A stretch of 64,000 nt of DNA from Rhizobium sullae (GCF_900169785.1 NZ_FWER01000005.1:1-64000), one strand, 5' to 3'; positions 45,363 to 54,285 are shown, counted from the stretch's first letter. Notes: generated by a model from the letters alone, not told the origin. Program-made: numbers and translations.

Positions 45363-45655
45363 GTGATCGCGCCCGGCAACGCATCAACGACCGGGATCAT
45401 CTCGCGCGAAGCTCTGGAGAGAGCTTGGCCCCAAAGACGTGCTCGTCAACATGGCACGTGGCAACATGGTGGATCAGGACGCGGTGGTCGAAATGTTAGT
45501 GTCGAAGCAACTCGGCGGCGCAGCGCTCGACGTGCTCGACAAAAAGCCGGCTGTGCCCGCCGCGCTTCTCGATCTCGACAACGTCGTGCTTTCGCCGCAA
45601 CAGGGCACCCGGACGGAAGAGACCCGCCGTCGGGCCATGCAGTTTTGCCGGAACC
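45363..45655 (+). pseudogene. D-isomer-specific 2-hydroxyacid dehydrogenase C-terminal remnant
   Basis: Two frames carry one protein. NASTTGIISREALERAW (frame 3) continues as LGPKDVLVNMARGNMVDQDA, then LGGAALDVLDKKPAVPAALL and DNVVLSPQQGTRTEETRRRA (frame 1). This is the end of the NAD domain of a 2-hydroxyacid dehydrogenase. The catalytic His of SPHxG is Gln, and the N-terminal part is missing. It meets the luciferase-like remnant on the other strand at about 45645. Confidence 0.8.
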
Positions 45656-46609
45656 TGATCGGGATCCCCGGCGATCGCGGCGCCGCAACCGGAGCGGGCG
45701 CGGCCGATGCCGGTCCAGAGGTTGTCTTCGACATAGCCCTCATTGCCGGCCTGCTCGCGCAGCTCGGCTTGGCGCCTGACGCCGACGGACTGGCTGTCGA
45801 GTGATTTGGCCCAAATGGCCGCACCGGCGGTGTCATCGAGTTTCGACAGCAACCGGTCGGCAGCAAGGCGTGCCTCAGCTTCGGTTTCTCGGACGACGAC
45901 ATGAACGCGGTAGCCGAAGCGGAGCGTGCGGCTACGCTTCTGGGCTCGGTGGCGAAGATCGGCGACAATGTCACGGACGGCTTCCAGCCGGTCCGGCCAC
46001 ATCAGATAGATGTCCGCACCTTCAGCGGCAGCTTCGCGCGCATCCTCCGACAGGCCGCCGAAATAGAATTGCGGGCACTGTCCCGACATCGAAGCGATTC
46101 TCGGCGGATCGACCTTCAGCTTCCAGAAGGTTCCGTCATGATCGAGCGGCTTTCCATCAAGCAGCGTGCGCAGGATTGACATGGCCTCAACGGTGCGGGC
46201 TTAGCGCGGCCCACTTGCAAGGGTTTCTCCCGGCATCTCGCTGGAGATTATGTTGACCGATAGCCGGCCATTGGCGATGCGGTCGATGGTTGCGATCTGC
46301 CGGGCCAGCTTTCACCGACGCGAACGGCCATCAATAGCTTGATCCGGCGAGTCAGGGCCGCGATCGCCGACGCAAAGGCCGTCGTGTCGATGCCCAGCGC
46401 ATAGCCGGACGGAAGCAGAATAGTGTCAAAGCGCCGCTTTCTGCCTGAAGAACGATATCCCGACAATGTTCGAAGCTCGATTGCAGCCGCGGGCCGGGAG
46501 CGCCGAGAAACTCGTAGTCGTCGTCGCACAGAGCGGAAAACAGCTTATTTCGCAGACAGTGGTCATAAAAGTTTGTCTCCGGTCTCGTCGGCGCGCTCTC
46601 GCGCGGCAT
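45640..46609 (-). pseudogene. Luciferase-like (SsuD-type) flavin monooxygenase remnant
   Basis: Fragments in three frames: FYDHCLRNKLFSALCDDDYE and FEHCRDIVLQAESG (5' end near 46609), FDTILLPSGYALGIDTTAFA with RRIKLLMAVRVGESWPGR, and SILRTLLDGKPLDHDGTFWK, FGYRVHVVVRETEAEARLAA, ending GDPDQVPAKL at ~45640. The order matches an alkanesulfonate monooxygenase-like enzyme that has lost its C-terminus and gained frameshifts. Confidence 0.8.
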
Positions 46610-46740
46610 TTCGTTGTCGGCTCGAAATTTGTCCGCACCTTAGGCGGTTCGTGGGCGAATCGAACATGTGTGTCCTAGGCGCTTTGAAGCTTGAGAACTC
46701 ACAGCTTCGAGCCGACCAAACCAGAGAAGCTCGCGAGGAT

Positions 46741-46788
46741 CTTAACGAACTTAACGAACTTGACGAACTGTCTGGTGTTGCCCATATT
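46741..46788 (+). promoter_or_regulatory. Promoter and operator-like repeats of the Xre/RES module
   Basis: CTTAACGAA, CTTAACGAA and CTTGACGAA are three contiguous 9-bp units at 46741-46767. The last contains the -35 TTGACG (46760-46765); after a 17-base spacer comes CATATT (46783-46788). AGGAGG at 46797-46802 is nine bases before the antitoxin ATG. Confidence 0.7.
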
Positions 46789-46811
46789 TGCGGTTCAGGA
46801 GGCTAACACCC

Positions 46812-47480
46812 ATGCCCGTGACGAAAACTATAACCGATGAACCTCGAAACGATTCCTCTATAGCGTTCTCGATGAAACTGCCACGAAAGGCTGATTTCGA
46901 GAAGGCCCTTATCAGGCAATATGCCAAAGCGGTTCAACTGAGCCGAAAGGCCGGCCATCAGGTCAGCTTCCGCGTCGTCGTGGACACGTTGGCTGGAGCA
47001 CAGACCATTTCGATCGTTGAGGAAGAGCCGCTGCCTCAGGACGCATTTCCCGTCGAGGAGGTGCGCGAGCCAGATGACGAGCTGCAGGCCGCGTTGGCGG
47101 CCGCGAGGGGACGCGGCCAACGCCGCGTTGCTCAGATTGTCGCCGAGGACGACATGTTGGGTGCGGAAGCGTTCGCGGATTTGCTCGGCGTTTCGCGTGT
47201 TACCGTCAACACGAAGCGTCAACACGGGCAGGTTCTAGGTCTCGACGGCGCGAAGCGGGGCTTCCGTTTTCCGGCGTGGCAACTCGATCGTTACGGTCGG
47301 CCTTATGCAGCGCTTCCGAAGCTGCAAGAGATCCTGGGCGGTGCATGGGCGGTATATCGCTTCCTAATCACGCCGCATGGCTCTCTCGATGGTCGGACCG
47401 GGCTGGACGCTCTGAAGCGTGGGCGTGACGAGGACGTGATTGCAGCGGCCGAGGGCATCGCCCGCGGTGATTTTCGCTGA
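46812..47480 (+). CDS. Xre/MbcA/ParS-type antitoxin
   Basis: A 222-residue protein. Residues ~1-100 are a variable N-terminal region with a charged helix (KLPRKADFEKALIRQYAKAV). An HTH follows (AEAFADLLGVSRVTVNTKRQ, LGLDGAKRGFRFPAWQLD). The C-terminal MbcA/ParS/Xre toxin-binding region is ILGGAWAVYRFLITPHGSLD with GRTGLDALKRGRDEDVIAAA. It is longer than most Xre antitoxins (~130-160 residues) because of the N-terminal extension. The toxin ATG follows directly on its TGA. It should block the RES toxin and bind the repeats upstream. Confidence 0.88.
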   Translation: MPVTKTITDEPRNDSSIAFSMKLPRKADFEKALIRQYAKAVQLSRKAGHQVSFRVVVDTLAGAQTISIVEEEPLPQDAFPVEEVREPDDELQAALAAARGRGQRRVAQIVAEDDMLGAEAFADLLGVSRVTVNTKRQHGQVLGLDGAKRGFRFPAWQLDRYGRPYAALPKLQEILGGAWAVYRFLITPHGSLDGRTGLDALKRGRDEDVIAAAEGIARGDFR

Positions 47481-48098
47481 ATGACCGGCATCAAGCCGCC
47501 CGCGGGTTTTAACAGCTCTCCGGTCGATATCGAGACCGTTCCCGCCGGTCGTCGATTTGGACGGATCTATGCGAACGCCTTTCCCGACCCATTGGGATAT
47601 GGAAAGACGCCGAGCCGGTTTAGCGATCCCCGCCGGCGGGACATGGCAAGGCGGTTCGGCGTTCTCTATTTGGGTGAGACGCTCAAGGTTTGTTTCTTGG
47701 AGGCGGTCCTACGTGACCGACGCGACGGTCTCATCGGCGACCTTCCGATCGAGGAGAAAGAAATCTACGCGCGCCGTTACGCTGAAATCGAGACGAATGC
47801 GGATCTCAGCCTTGTCGATCTACGCGAGGATCACGCGATCAGGATGGGTGTGCCGACCGATGTTGCAAAGTCCTCTCGCCAAAACCTCGCGCGGGCATGG
47901 TCGCTTGCTTTTCACCAACACCAATCCGTGCCGGACGGCATCATCTACCCATCCCGGCTGAACGGACATACGAATCTCGCAATCTTTGACCGGGCCATCC
48001 CGAAGCTGACGGTCGAGCGCGTGGTGCCACTAATCGGAGCGCCAGGTCTCGCCACGGTGATTAACGATCTCCGTGTGAGTCTGGTTGAGGTTTCCTGA
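47481..48098 (+). CDS. RES-domain toxin
   Basis: A 205-residue RES-family protein. Family motifs: RRFGRIYANAFPDPLGYG, TPSRFSDPR, FGVLYLGETLKVCFLEAVLR (Arg, Tyr and Glu of the NAD pocket) and PDGIIYPSRLNGHTNLAIFD (Ser). RES toxins degrade NAD+ by phosphorolysis or hydrolysis (MbcT, NatT) or ADP-ribosylate targets (ParT). The start codon immediately follows the antitoxin stop (TGAATG), so expression is coupled. Confidence 0.92.
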   Translation: MTGIKPPAGFNSSPVDIETVPAGRRFGRIYANAFPDPLGYGKTPSRFSDPRRRDMARRFGVLYLGETLKVCFLEAVLRDRRDGLIGDLPIEEKEIYARRYAEIETNADLSLVDLREDHAIRMGVPTDVAKSSRQNLARAWSLAFHQHQSVPDGIIYPSRLNGHTNLAIFDRAIPKLTVERVVPLIGAPGLATVINDLRVSLVEVS

Positions 48099-48285
48099 GG
48101 CATGTATGCGACCAGATTACTTCTTTTGGCTGGACAACGTGTGCACTAAGCGATTGATATTAAATGTAATAGATCGAGCACATATGAAGGGTGGCAGGCT
48201 CACATCCCATCAAGGCGAGGCTACTGGCCGTTGCCATTTCGGACTGATGGCGAGCCTTTAAGTAATTCACCGGGAACGAGGGAGG

Positions 48286-48308
48286 GCGGGGCGAATAATT
48301 CGCCCCGC
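48286..48308 (-). terminator. Perfect GC-rich hairpin after the LSNNA-repeat gene
   Basis: GCGGGGCGAA-TAA-TTCGCCCCGC, ten perfect pairs, begins four bases after the stop of the minus-strand gene. No T-run follows in that direction, so it may be a terminator with weak tail or a 3'-end stabiliser. Confidence 0.5.
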
Positions 48309-48312
48309 TGAG

Positions 48313-48585
48313 TTACTTCGCGATCATTTGACCGTTCGGCAGTTCAATACCGATGACGTCATTGACGCTTCCAGCGCCAGTCGCAGGAGGAATTGCCACC
48401 CCAGCTCCTGAAAGGGTGCTGGCAGCGACAGCGTTGTTGGTAAGGGCGTTGTTCGAAAGTGCGTTATTCGACAAGGCATTGTTGGAAAGTGCATTGTTCG
48501 ACAGCGCGTTGCTGGAGATGGCTGCGGATGCCGGAACGGCCGAAGCGGCGAGAATGGCGACGAGGAGAAGCTTGCGCATGTTCAT
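48313..48585 (-). CDS. Exported protein with six LSNNA-type pentapeptide repeats
   Basis: A 90-residue protein. Residues 1-21 are a Sec signal peptide ending VPASA. Residues 23-52 are six tandem five-residue units: ISSNA, four LSNNA and LTNNA. This resembles the A(D/N)LXX periodicity of pentapeptide-repeat proteins but with Asn pairs, and is long enough for about 1.5 coils. The C-terminal part (VNDVIGIELPNGQMIAK) is non-repetitive. AGGAAAA lies before the first ATG. A surface, matrix or ice/ligand-binding role cannot be decided. Confidence 0.8.
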   Translation of the reverse strand: MNMRKLLLVAILAASAVPASAAISSNALSNNALSNNALSNNALSNNALTNNAVAASTLSGAGVAIPPATGAGSVNDVIGIELPNGQMIAK

Positions 48586-48681
48586 GATCGTTTTCCTGGT
48601 GTTTTGAAGGCGAACCGTGGACCATCCAGCGGTTCGATATTTTCCGGCTTTCGATTTTCGAGGCGGGAAAGGGTGTTGCCG

Positions 48682-49539
48682 CTAACGGGAGCGGTTGAAG
48701 ATCAATGCCTTGCCAAAAAGTCCGGCCTTGGCGTTCGTAGCATTGCAGGACGCAGGGCCGAGGCGCTGGTTTAACCGCGGACAGGAGTTCCGCACGCCCT
48801 CGACCGTCATGTTTTCGGGGACGCGGGTATGGGCGACGCAGACTGCGCCATCAGCACTCCAGGCGGCTTCGAAATTGAGCTCGTCCGCCCCGGCGCTTTC
48901 GGCCTCCCGCTCTATGCCGAGATCGTCGTAGAGATCGATCCTCATGCCGGTTCGGGTGGTGGCCCTGTCGCCGCAATAGTCGGCCCGGACCATCTTCACG
49001 CAGGCGCGGTGGTATTCCGCAAGATCGGTGCCGTTCGGCAGCGTTTTCCAGGGCTTATAACCGAAGCGGACACATTTGCCTTGCGCTCCGGCCAAGCAGG
49101 TGAGCGTGAAGCCGGATTGCGAAATCATCCGCCCCTCGGGATCCCATTGGCCCTTGAGCGGAAACATCCAGCGGTTTCCATCAGGGTCAGGATCGCAGAG
49201 TTCTTTTGCGCCTCCGCAGTCGACGACGGTGACCTTGTGCAGCAGGACTTCATTGTCGGGATCGCGGCTGTCGACCAGGATGTCGTCGAAGCGGACGCGA
49301 TGGGCGACCGGGTCTCCCGGCAACAGAACCGACAGCGTCGCACCGATGAGTTCCTTGCCCTGGAGGACCCGGCCGCTCGAAAAGGTGAGCCGGAACGCGG
49401 TCCCGACCACGTCCGTACTCTCGATCCGCTCCAGCGACCGCGCATCGGTAGCTGCTGCAATCAACGCGTGTGAGAATATCGTGCAGCAGCAGATGGCGCC
49501 GAGCGCGAGTTTGATAAGCTGGTTGGCTCCGAGCGTCAT
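48682..49539 (-). CDS. Exported ADYC-domain-like protein
   Basis: A 285-residue protein with an N-terminal signal peptide (LALGAICCCTIFSHALIAAA). The mature part is Cys-rich and includes VDCGGAKELCDPD, FTLTCLAGAQGKCVRFGYKP, RACVKMVRADYCGD and GAVCVAHTR, the last two typical of the ADYC domain, which is named after that tetrapeptide. GYKPW, YHRAC and NSCPRL motifs also fit. The function of the family is unknown; the pairs of cysteines imply a disulphide-stabilised periplasmic or surface protein. Confidence 0.82.
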   Translation of the reverse strand: MTLGANQLIKLALGAICCCTIFSHALIAAATDARSLERIESTDVVGTAFRLTFSSGRVLQGKELIGATLSVLLPGDPVAHRVRFDDILVDSRDPDNEVLLHKVTVVDCGGAKELCDPDPDGNRWMFPLKGQWDPEGRMISQSGFTLTCLAGAQGKCVRFGYKPWKTLPNGTDLAEYHRACVKMVRADYCGDRATTRTGMRIDLYDDLGIEREAESAGADELNFEAAWSADGAVCVAHTRVPENMTVEGVRNSCPRLNQRLGPASCNATNAKAGLFGKALIFNRSR

Positions 49540-49600
49540 TGCCGCATCCTGAAGCCATGTCGTTTGGGGTGGATTCCGGCCGTGACTTTATCCGCAACGT

Positions 49601-50038
49601 TCAGGACGAACGCCGCAGGGGGGCTGGGCTGGCTTTGGCGGCCGCCATCATTACGCCGGCGACGGTCTCGTAGGCGGATGTCCAGAGTCTGCGGTATTCG
49701 AGCGTGAAACGGTGAGCGAAGAACAGGGAAAGGGTCTCGATCAGCGCCTTGCCGACGGTTGCGTAATGTTCGTCGCGCACGCCGTATCCGACGTGCTTTA
49801 CGGCGAGAGCTTCGAGGGAAGGGACCACCGTCTCGAGCTTGCGGAGCGAACCGACGACCAGGGAAAGTGCCATCATCAGCTTGCGGCCCTGTTCCTTCAT
49901 GTCGGTATTGGCAAACATCGTCCGAAGCGAGGGGTCGTGAACGAACAGCCGCTCGTAGAACAGTTCGGCCGCCTGCTCCCTGACGGCAGCGACTTCGGCG
50001 AAACTCTGTTCTAGCATGACGATTTCGGTTTCCTGCAT
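49601..50038 (-). CDS. Single-domain bacterial globin
   Basis: A 145-residue globin. The proximal F8 His is His82 (ALAVKHVGYGV). The CD1 Phe is Phe42 (LRTMFANTDM) and the distal E7 position is Gln50 (MKEQGRKLM), as in bacterial haemoglobins of the Vitreoscilla/flavohaemoglobin type. There is no reductase domain. CTGGAG precedes the ATG. It may deliver oxygen or detoxify nitric oxide. It lies 100 bases from the hybrid histidine kinase gene on the same strand. Confidence 0.93.
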   Translation of the reverse strand: MQETEIVMLEQSFAEVAAVREQAAELFYERLFVHDPSLRTMFANTDMKEQGRKLMMALSLVVGSLRKLETVVPSLEALAVKHVGYGVRDEHYATVGKALIETLSLFFAHRFTLEYRRLWTSAYETVAGVMMAAAKASPAPLRRSS

Positions 50039-50140
50039 GACTTCAACTCCAGCTTGGTTTCTGGAGAGCAGATTTAGCCTGGCACTGTTTCTGTCGTAGT
50101 TCGCGGCTTTTCCCCGCGTGTTTCAATTGTTTCTTAGGCT

Positions 50141-52162
50141 TCACGCCGGTGGGTCGGCCCGGACCAGCGACTTGAGAATTCGCTCGATATCGCCCGGCAT
50201 GAACGGTTTTTCGAGCACGGGGCATCCGGATCGCGCCAGAAACCGGCCGGCGGCGGGGCCGAGCGTATCGCCGGTGATGAAGCCAATACGCTCGGTCAGC
50301 GCGGGATGGTGTTCGCACAGCCAGTCGAAAAAAGCCGGCCCATCGCCACCCGGCATGCGGATGTCGCACAGGATGACCTCGATTGGCCGGTCGGCTTGCT
50401 CGACGCGGATCTTCGCTTGGTCGCCGCTGGTGGCGACCGTTCCGACGAAGCCGAGTTTGTCGACCATGTCTGCCAGAAGTTCGGCGATCTCGATTTCGTC
50501 GTCGACAATGAGGACGTTCCGCTTGGCAATCCCCGGTTCGACACTGAGCGAGGGTTCGGCCTCGCCGACAGCCTCCGTCTCTGCGCGGTCGATCGGTAGA
50601 ACGATGAGGAAACCGGCGCCACCGAGGTTTGCTGCGGCATCGAGGTCGAGCGTGCCGCCATGCGATTCGATCAGCCCACGCGAAACGGCTAGACCGATGC
50701 CGGTTCCAGTGCCCTGTGGCTTGGTGGTGAAATAAGGATCGAAGATGCGGGAGCGGATACTGGCCGGAATGCCGGCGCCATTGTCTGACACCTTCAGCGA
50801 AACTGTCTCTCCGGCAGGGTCATGGCTGGTCTCTATACGGATCCGGCGCGACCCATCGGTCTTTTCTTCAAGTGCCTGGCAGGCATTGACGATGAGGTTG
50901 ACGATGACCTGGTGGATCTGGTCACCATCGATCCAGAGCGACGGCAGGCCGGGCGGCAGATCCGTTTCCACCGTGACCCCGGAGCTTTTTAGATTATAGC
51001 TTAAAAGCTCCAGCGCGGTATCGACGATGCCGGCGATCTGCACGGACTTGCGCTGGTGCTTGCGCTGGCGGGCCATGTCAAGAAAGCTGCGGACGATGCG
51101 GGCGCACCGATGGGCGGCGATCTCAATCTTGACGCTGCGTTGCGCCAGTTCCTCGGCGATGGGCGAGCCGATCAGCTTTTCGCGCAGCATCATCGTCTGG
51201 CCGATGACGATCGACAGCGGGTTGTTCAATTCGTGCGCAACGCCTGCAAGCAATGAGCCAAGCGCTGCCAGCTTGTCCTTCTGGTGCAAAGCTTCGCGCT
51301 GGCTCTCTATCTGCGCCTGCGCATGACGGGCGGCGCCCAGATCGCGCAGGTGGGCGGCAAACAGCCGCCTTTCGCCAAGCCTCACCTCCGTGATCGTCAA
51401 TTCGACCGGGATCTGCTCGCCGTTGGCCCGTAGTGCCTCGAGCTCCAGCCGTCGCCCTAAAATGCGGCTCATGCCGCTTTGCAGATAACTCGCCAGCCCC
51501 CGATCATGAGCCGTTCGCAGTGCCTGCGGGATGATCAACTCAGCGATCTGGCGGCCCATCGCTTCGTCGCGGCCATAACCGAAGATCGAGACGGCGGCCG
51601 GATTGAAGTCGACGACGGCGCCGGTTTCGTCGATGACGACGATCGCATCGAGTGCATTGTTGACGATCGCTGTGTGATAGGCGTCTGCCTGCGTTTGGGC
51701 CTCGATGCGCCGGACCACTTCGGTCTGCTGCGTTTTCAGGTCCGTCAGGTCGCGCCACAGGACGACATAACCCGCGACGGCGACGTTCCCATGCGGATAG
51801 CAGGTGATCGTCTGCTTGATGTAACGCCTGCCGAGCGGCCCGAAGTCCAGCCATCCGTCGGTGCCGACGGTCCCTGCGGCCGGAGGGGAGTGCAATGCCG
51901 CTTGGTAGGCGCCGTGGACGGCATCTCCCAGCACCTGCGCGACCGTGTTGCCGATGATTTCGGATGGCGGCCTTTTGACGAAATCGAGAAAATGCCGGTT
52001 GGCATAAAGATAGCGCCCAGCCGGATCGATGACCGTGGCGCAGTCGACAATGCCGCCGAGCAACGCATCGACGAACTGCTTTTCGCCGATCGGAAGGTGA
52101 TCCGAGGTGGTTCCACCGCGGGCAGGGCGTTCCTCGGAAATCGGCAGCGGCTCGTCCATCAT
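50141..52162 (-). CDS. Hybrid PAS histidine kinase with C-terminal receiver
   Basis: A 673-residue soluble-looking sensor. A PAS domain occupies ~30-150 (YLYANRHFLDFV) and a second ~165-285 (DAIVVIDETGAVVDFNPAAV, IFGYGRDEAMGRQI). HisKA follows with His310 (LLAGVAHELNNPLS), then the HATPase core (VSDNGAGIPASIRSRIFDPY and GTGTGIGLAVSRGL). The C-terminal receiver (residues ~548-673) has Asp554/Asp555 and phosphoacceptor Asp600 (VILCDIRMPGGDG). No membrane segment is seen, so the signal is likely cytoplasmic (redox, oxygen or ligand). Its start overlaps the upstream regulator's stop (ATGA). Confidence 0.95.
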   Translation of the reverse strand: MMDEPLPISEERPARGGTTSDHLPIGEKQFVDALLGGIVDCATVIDPAGRYLYANRHFLDFVKRPPSEIIGNTVAQVLGDAVHGAYQAALHSPPAAGTVGTDGWLDFGPLGRRYIKQTITCYPHGNVAVAGYVVLWRDLTDLKTQQTEVVRRIEAQTQADAYHTAIVNNALDAIVVIDETGAVVDFNPAAVSIFGYGRDEAMGRQIAELIIPQALRTAHDRGLASYLQSGMSRILGRRLELEALRANGEQIPVELTITEVRLGERRLFAAHLRDLGAARHAQAQIESQREALHQKDKLAALGSLLAGVAHELNNPLSIVIGQTMMLREKLIGSPIAEELAQRSVKIEIAAHRCARIVRSFLDMARQRKHQRKSVQIAGIVDTALELLSYNLKSSGVTVETDLPPGLPSLWIDGDQIHQVIVNLIVNACQALEEKTDGSRRIRIETSHDPAGETVSLKVSDNGAGIPASIRSRIFDPYFTTKPQGTGTGIGLAVSRGLIESHGGTLDLDAAANLGGAGFLIVLPIDRAETEAVGEAEPSLSVEPGIAKRNVLIVDDEIEIAELLADMVDKLGFVGTVATSGDQAKIRVEQADRPIEVILCDIRMPGGDGPAFFDWLCEHHPALTERIGFITGDTLGPAAGRFLARSGCPVLEKPFMPGDIERILKSLVRADPPA

Positions 52163-52896
52163 TCCGTCCGCTTTGGCGGCGTGAAGATGTAACCGGCGCC
52201 GCGCACGGTCTTGAGGGCCTGTGGCTTTGCAGGATTGTGTTCGATCTTCTTGCGTATACGGGCGATGCGAACGTCGATGCTGCGATCGAAGGGGTCGTTG
52301 TCGCGGTTGTGAGCGAGGTCGAGTAGCCTGTCGCGCGTCAGCACCCGATCCGGGTTCTGCAGGAAGACCTGGAGCAGGTCGAATTCCATCGCGGTGACGG
52401 GTTCGCTCATGCCGTCCGCATGGATGAGGCTGCGGGCATTGAGATCAACGAAGAGCTTTCCGAAGGGCTGGATGTGCCGGATGGTTTGCGTTCCGCGATC
52501 GTCCCCCGGCATGGCAGCGGAAACGGGCGGCCGGCGGCGAAGCACGGCCTTGATCCGTGTCTTCAACTCTCGCAGGTCGAAGGGCTTGGTCATGTAATCG
52601 TCGGCGCCCATGTCCAGCCCGGCGATCTTGTCCGCGATATTGCTGGCGGCGGTCAGCATGACGACGGGCGTGGTGCTCCTGTCGCGGATGCGCCTCAGCA
52701 GCGACAGCCCGCCTTCGCCCGGCATGTTGATGTCGAGCACGATCAGGTCGGCATCCTCGCGCGCCAGAAGCATGTCGAGCGACTTGCCGCACGCGGCGGT
52801 GCGCACCGACCAGTTCTCCCGCTGCATGTAATCAGCCACCATGTCGCGCAGGTCCGCCTCGTCGTCGACAAAGATCAGGCGCGGCTGGCTATTCAT
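52159..52896 (-). CDS. OmpR-family response regulator
   Basis: A 245-residue regulator. Receiver domain: DDEAD (Asp11/12), VLDINMPGEGG (Asp55), TAASN and YMTKPFD (Lys). The OmpR-type winged helix follows (MEFDLLQVFLQNPDRVLTRD, then DRSIDVRIARIRKKIEHNP and VRGAGYIFTPP). It is the first gene of a pair with the hybrid kinase, which can phosphorylate it. The genes it controls are unknown; the globin gene downstream and the exporter cluster across the 53-kb gap are candidates. Confidence 0.95.
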   Translation of the reverse strand: MNSQPRLIFVDDEADLRDMVADYMQRENWSVRTAACGKSLDMLLAREDADLIVLDINMPGEGGLSLLRRIRDRSTTPVVMLTAASNIADKIAGLDMGADDYMTKPFDLRELKTRIKAVLRRRPPVSAAMPGDDRGTQTIRHIQPFGKLFVDLNARSLIHADGMSEPVTAMEFDLLQVFLQNPDRVLTRDRLLDLAHNRDNDPFDRSIDVRIARIRKKIEHNPAKPQALKTVRGAGYIFTPPKRTE

Positions 52897-53118
52897 CGAC
52901 GCTCTCCAAATCGAATTGTGTACTGTGAAAGGACGCGCGCCCCTGCGTCGCGATCATGCAGATCTAGTGCGGGCTCACTCACCGTGTCGTCACCCATAAG
53001 TATGATGCAGTGGCTTCACCTTCCGATTAGGTGTCACCTCTCCAGCTTTCGGTTGCATGTGTCCTGGTATTCCTGACATTGTATCAGCGGGAGAGGTGAG
53101 GGGATCCAGAGGGCGGGC

Positions 53119-54285
53119 ATGAGCAGACTGAGCGATGAAACACTCTCTTCGATCATCGGCGATATCTATGATTGTGCTCTGAGCCCGGAAGGTTGGACCG
53201 GCGTGATGACCCGCATCACCACCACGATCGACGCCGCCTATACGACGATCGCATTGACCAGTATCTCCGACAGCCGCGGCAGGTTTGCGGCGCGGTCCCC
53301 TTGGGACGCCGAACGGATGCGCGCGCTGCAGGACTACGAGCTCAGTGAGATACCGGGGCTTGTGGAAGCGGTGATGGGCGATATCGATATGCCCTTGCGG
53401 ACACTGGCCGTCATCAGCGAGGCGGAACTGGCGCAATCGACATTTTTCCTGGAATGGGCACGACCACAGGGATTGCGCGAAGGCTGTACGACGAAATTCG
53501 TCCACACGGCCGACCGGATTGGGTTGTTCAGCAGCACGACATGGGCGGACCGGCCGCCGATCAGCGACGAGCAGCAGCGATTCCTGGCTTTGCTTTCACC
53601 GCATCTGCGGCGCGCCTCGCTGATCGGTGACCTTCTCGATCAGACACGGGTGACGGCGGGCCTCTACCGCGGTGCTCTCGACAGCCTCGCGGTCCCCGTC
53701 ATTCTGGTTGACGGAGTCGGTGCCGTCCTGCATGCCAACGCACATGCCGCCCAGATGCTCACTCACGGAGTGCCGCTGCGATCGCGAAACGGCATGCTTC
53801 AGGCCCAGACGCCTGTGGTTTCCAGGGCATTGCTCGAGGCGGTTGCGGCCGCCGCGAGGGCAGATGCCTCATTGGGTTCCCGCGGGATTGGCCTGCCGAT
53901 TTCCGCTCCGGGGCAGCCGCCGGCGGTCGCCTATGTGCTGCCCTTGAGCGAAGGCACGGCACGCGCCGTCTTCCGCCCCGCCTGCGCTGCCATATTCATA
54001 TCGACGACGATCTCCGCCTCGCCGCCACAGGAGGATGTGCTGATCACCCTCTTCGACCTGACGCCCGCGGAGGCACGCGTCGTCCTGCGGATCGGACAGG
54101 GGCTCTCCACATCACAGTGCGCAGCGGCACTCGGCATCAGCGAGAACACGTTGAAAACCCATCTCGGGCGGATCTTCGCCAAGACCGATACCTCCCGTCA
54201 AGCCGAGCTCGTCAAGCTGGTCTCGACGATCGCTTCGCCCGTCATGCCGCAGGCGCCATCGGCGAAATCCATGGAGATCCAGTGA
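53119..54285 (+). CDS. LuxR-family regulator
   Basis: A 388-residue protein. The C-terminal LuxR HTH is in residues ~310-372 (FDLTPAEARVVLRIGQGLST, AALGISENTLKTHLGRIFAK, SRQAELVKLV). The N-terminal part is a long PAS/GAF-like sensor without an acyl-homoserine-lactone signature, and it has no receiver domain. AGAGGG lies six bases before the ATG. It precedes the HlyD/C39 exporter operon by 146 bases on the same strand, so it is the first candidate to control it. Confidence 0.9.
   Translation: MSRLSDETLSSIIGDIYDCALSPEGWTGVMTRITTTIDAAYTTIALTSISDSRGRFAARSPWDAERMRALQDYELSEIPGLVEAVMGDIDMPLRTLAVISEAELAQSTFFLEWARPQGLREGCTTKFVHTADRIGLFSSTTWADRPPISDEQQRFLALLSPHLRRASLIGDLLDQTRVTAGLYRGALDSLAVPVILVDGVGAVLHANAHAAQMLTHGVPLRSRNGMLQAQTPVVSRALLEAVAAAARADASLGSRGIGLPISAPGQPPAVAYVLPLSEGTARAVFRPACAAIFISTTISASPPQEDVLITLFDLTPAEARVVLRIGQGLSTSQCAAALGISENTLKTHLGRIFAKTDTSRQAELVKLVSTIASPVMPQAPSAKSMEIQ

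Noticed and set aside
43708..45387. Long minus-strand open frame opposite the deaminase and hydrolase genes
   Set aside because: Antisense shadow without motif; the plus-strand genes have clear metal-site residues.
46741..46767. 9-bp tandem repeats as plasmid iterons or origin
   Set aside because: There is no replication gene nearby and the repeats sit on the toxin-antitoxin promoter.
48350..48520. Tandem DNA repeats as a CRISPR array
   Set aside because: The 15-bp repeats are contiguous, without spacers, and encode the LSNNA units in frame.
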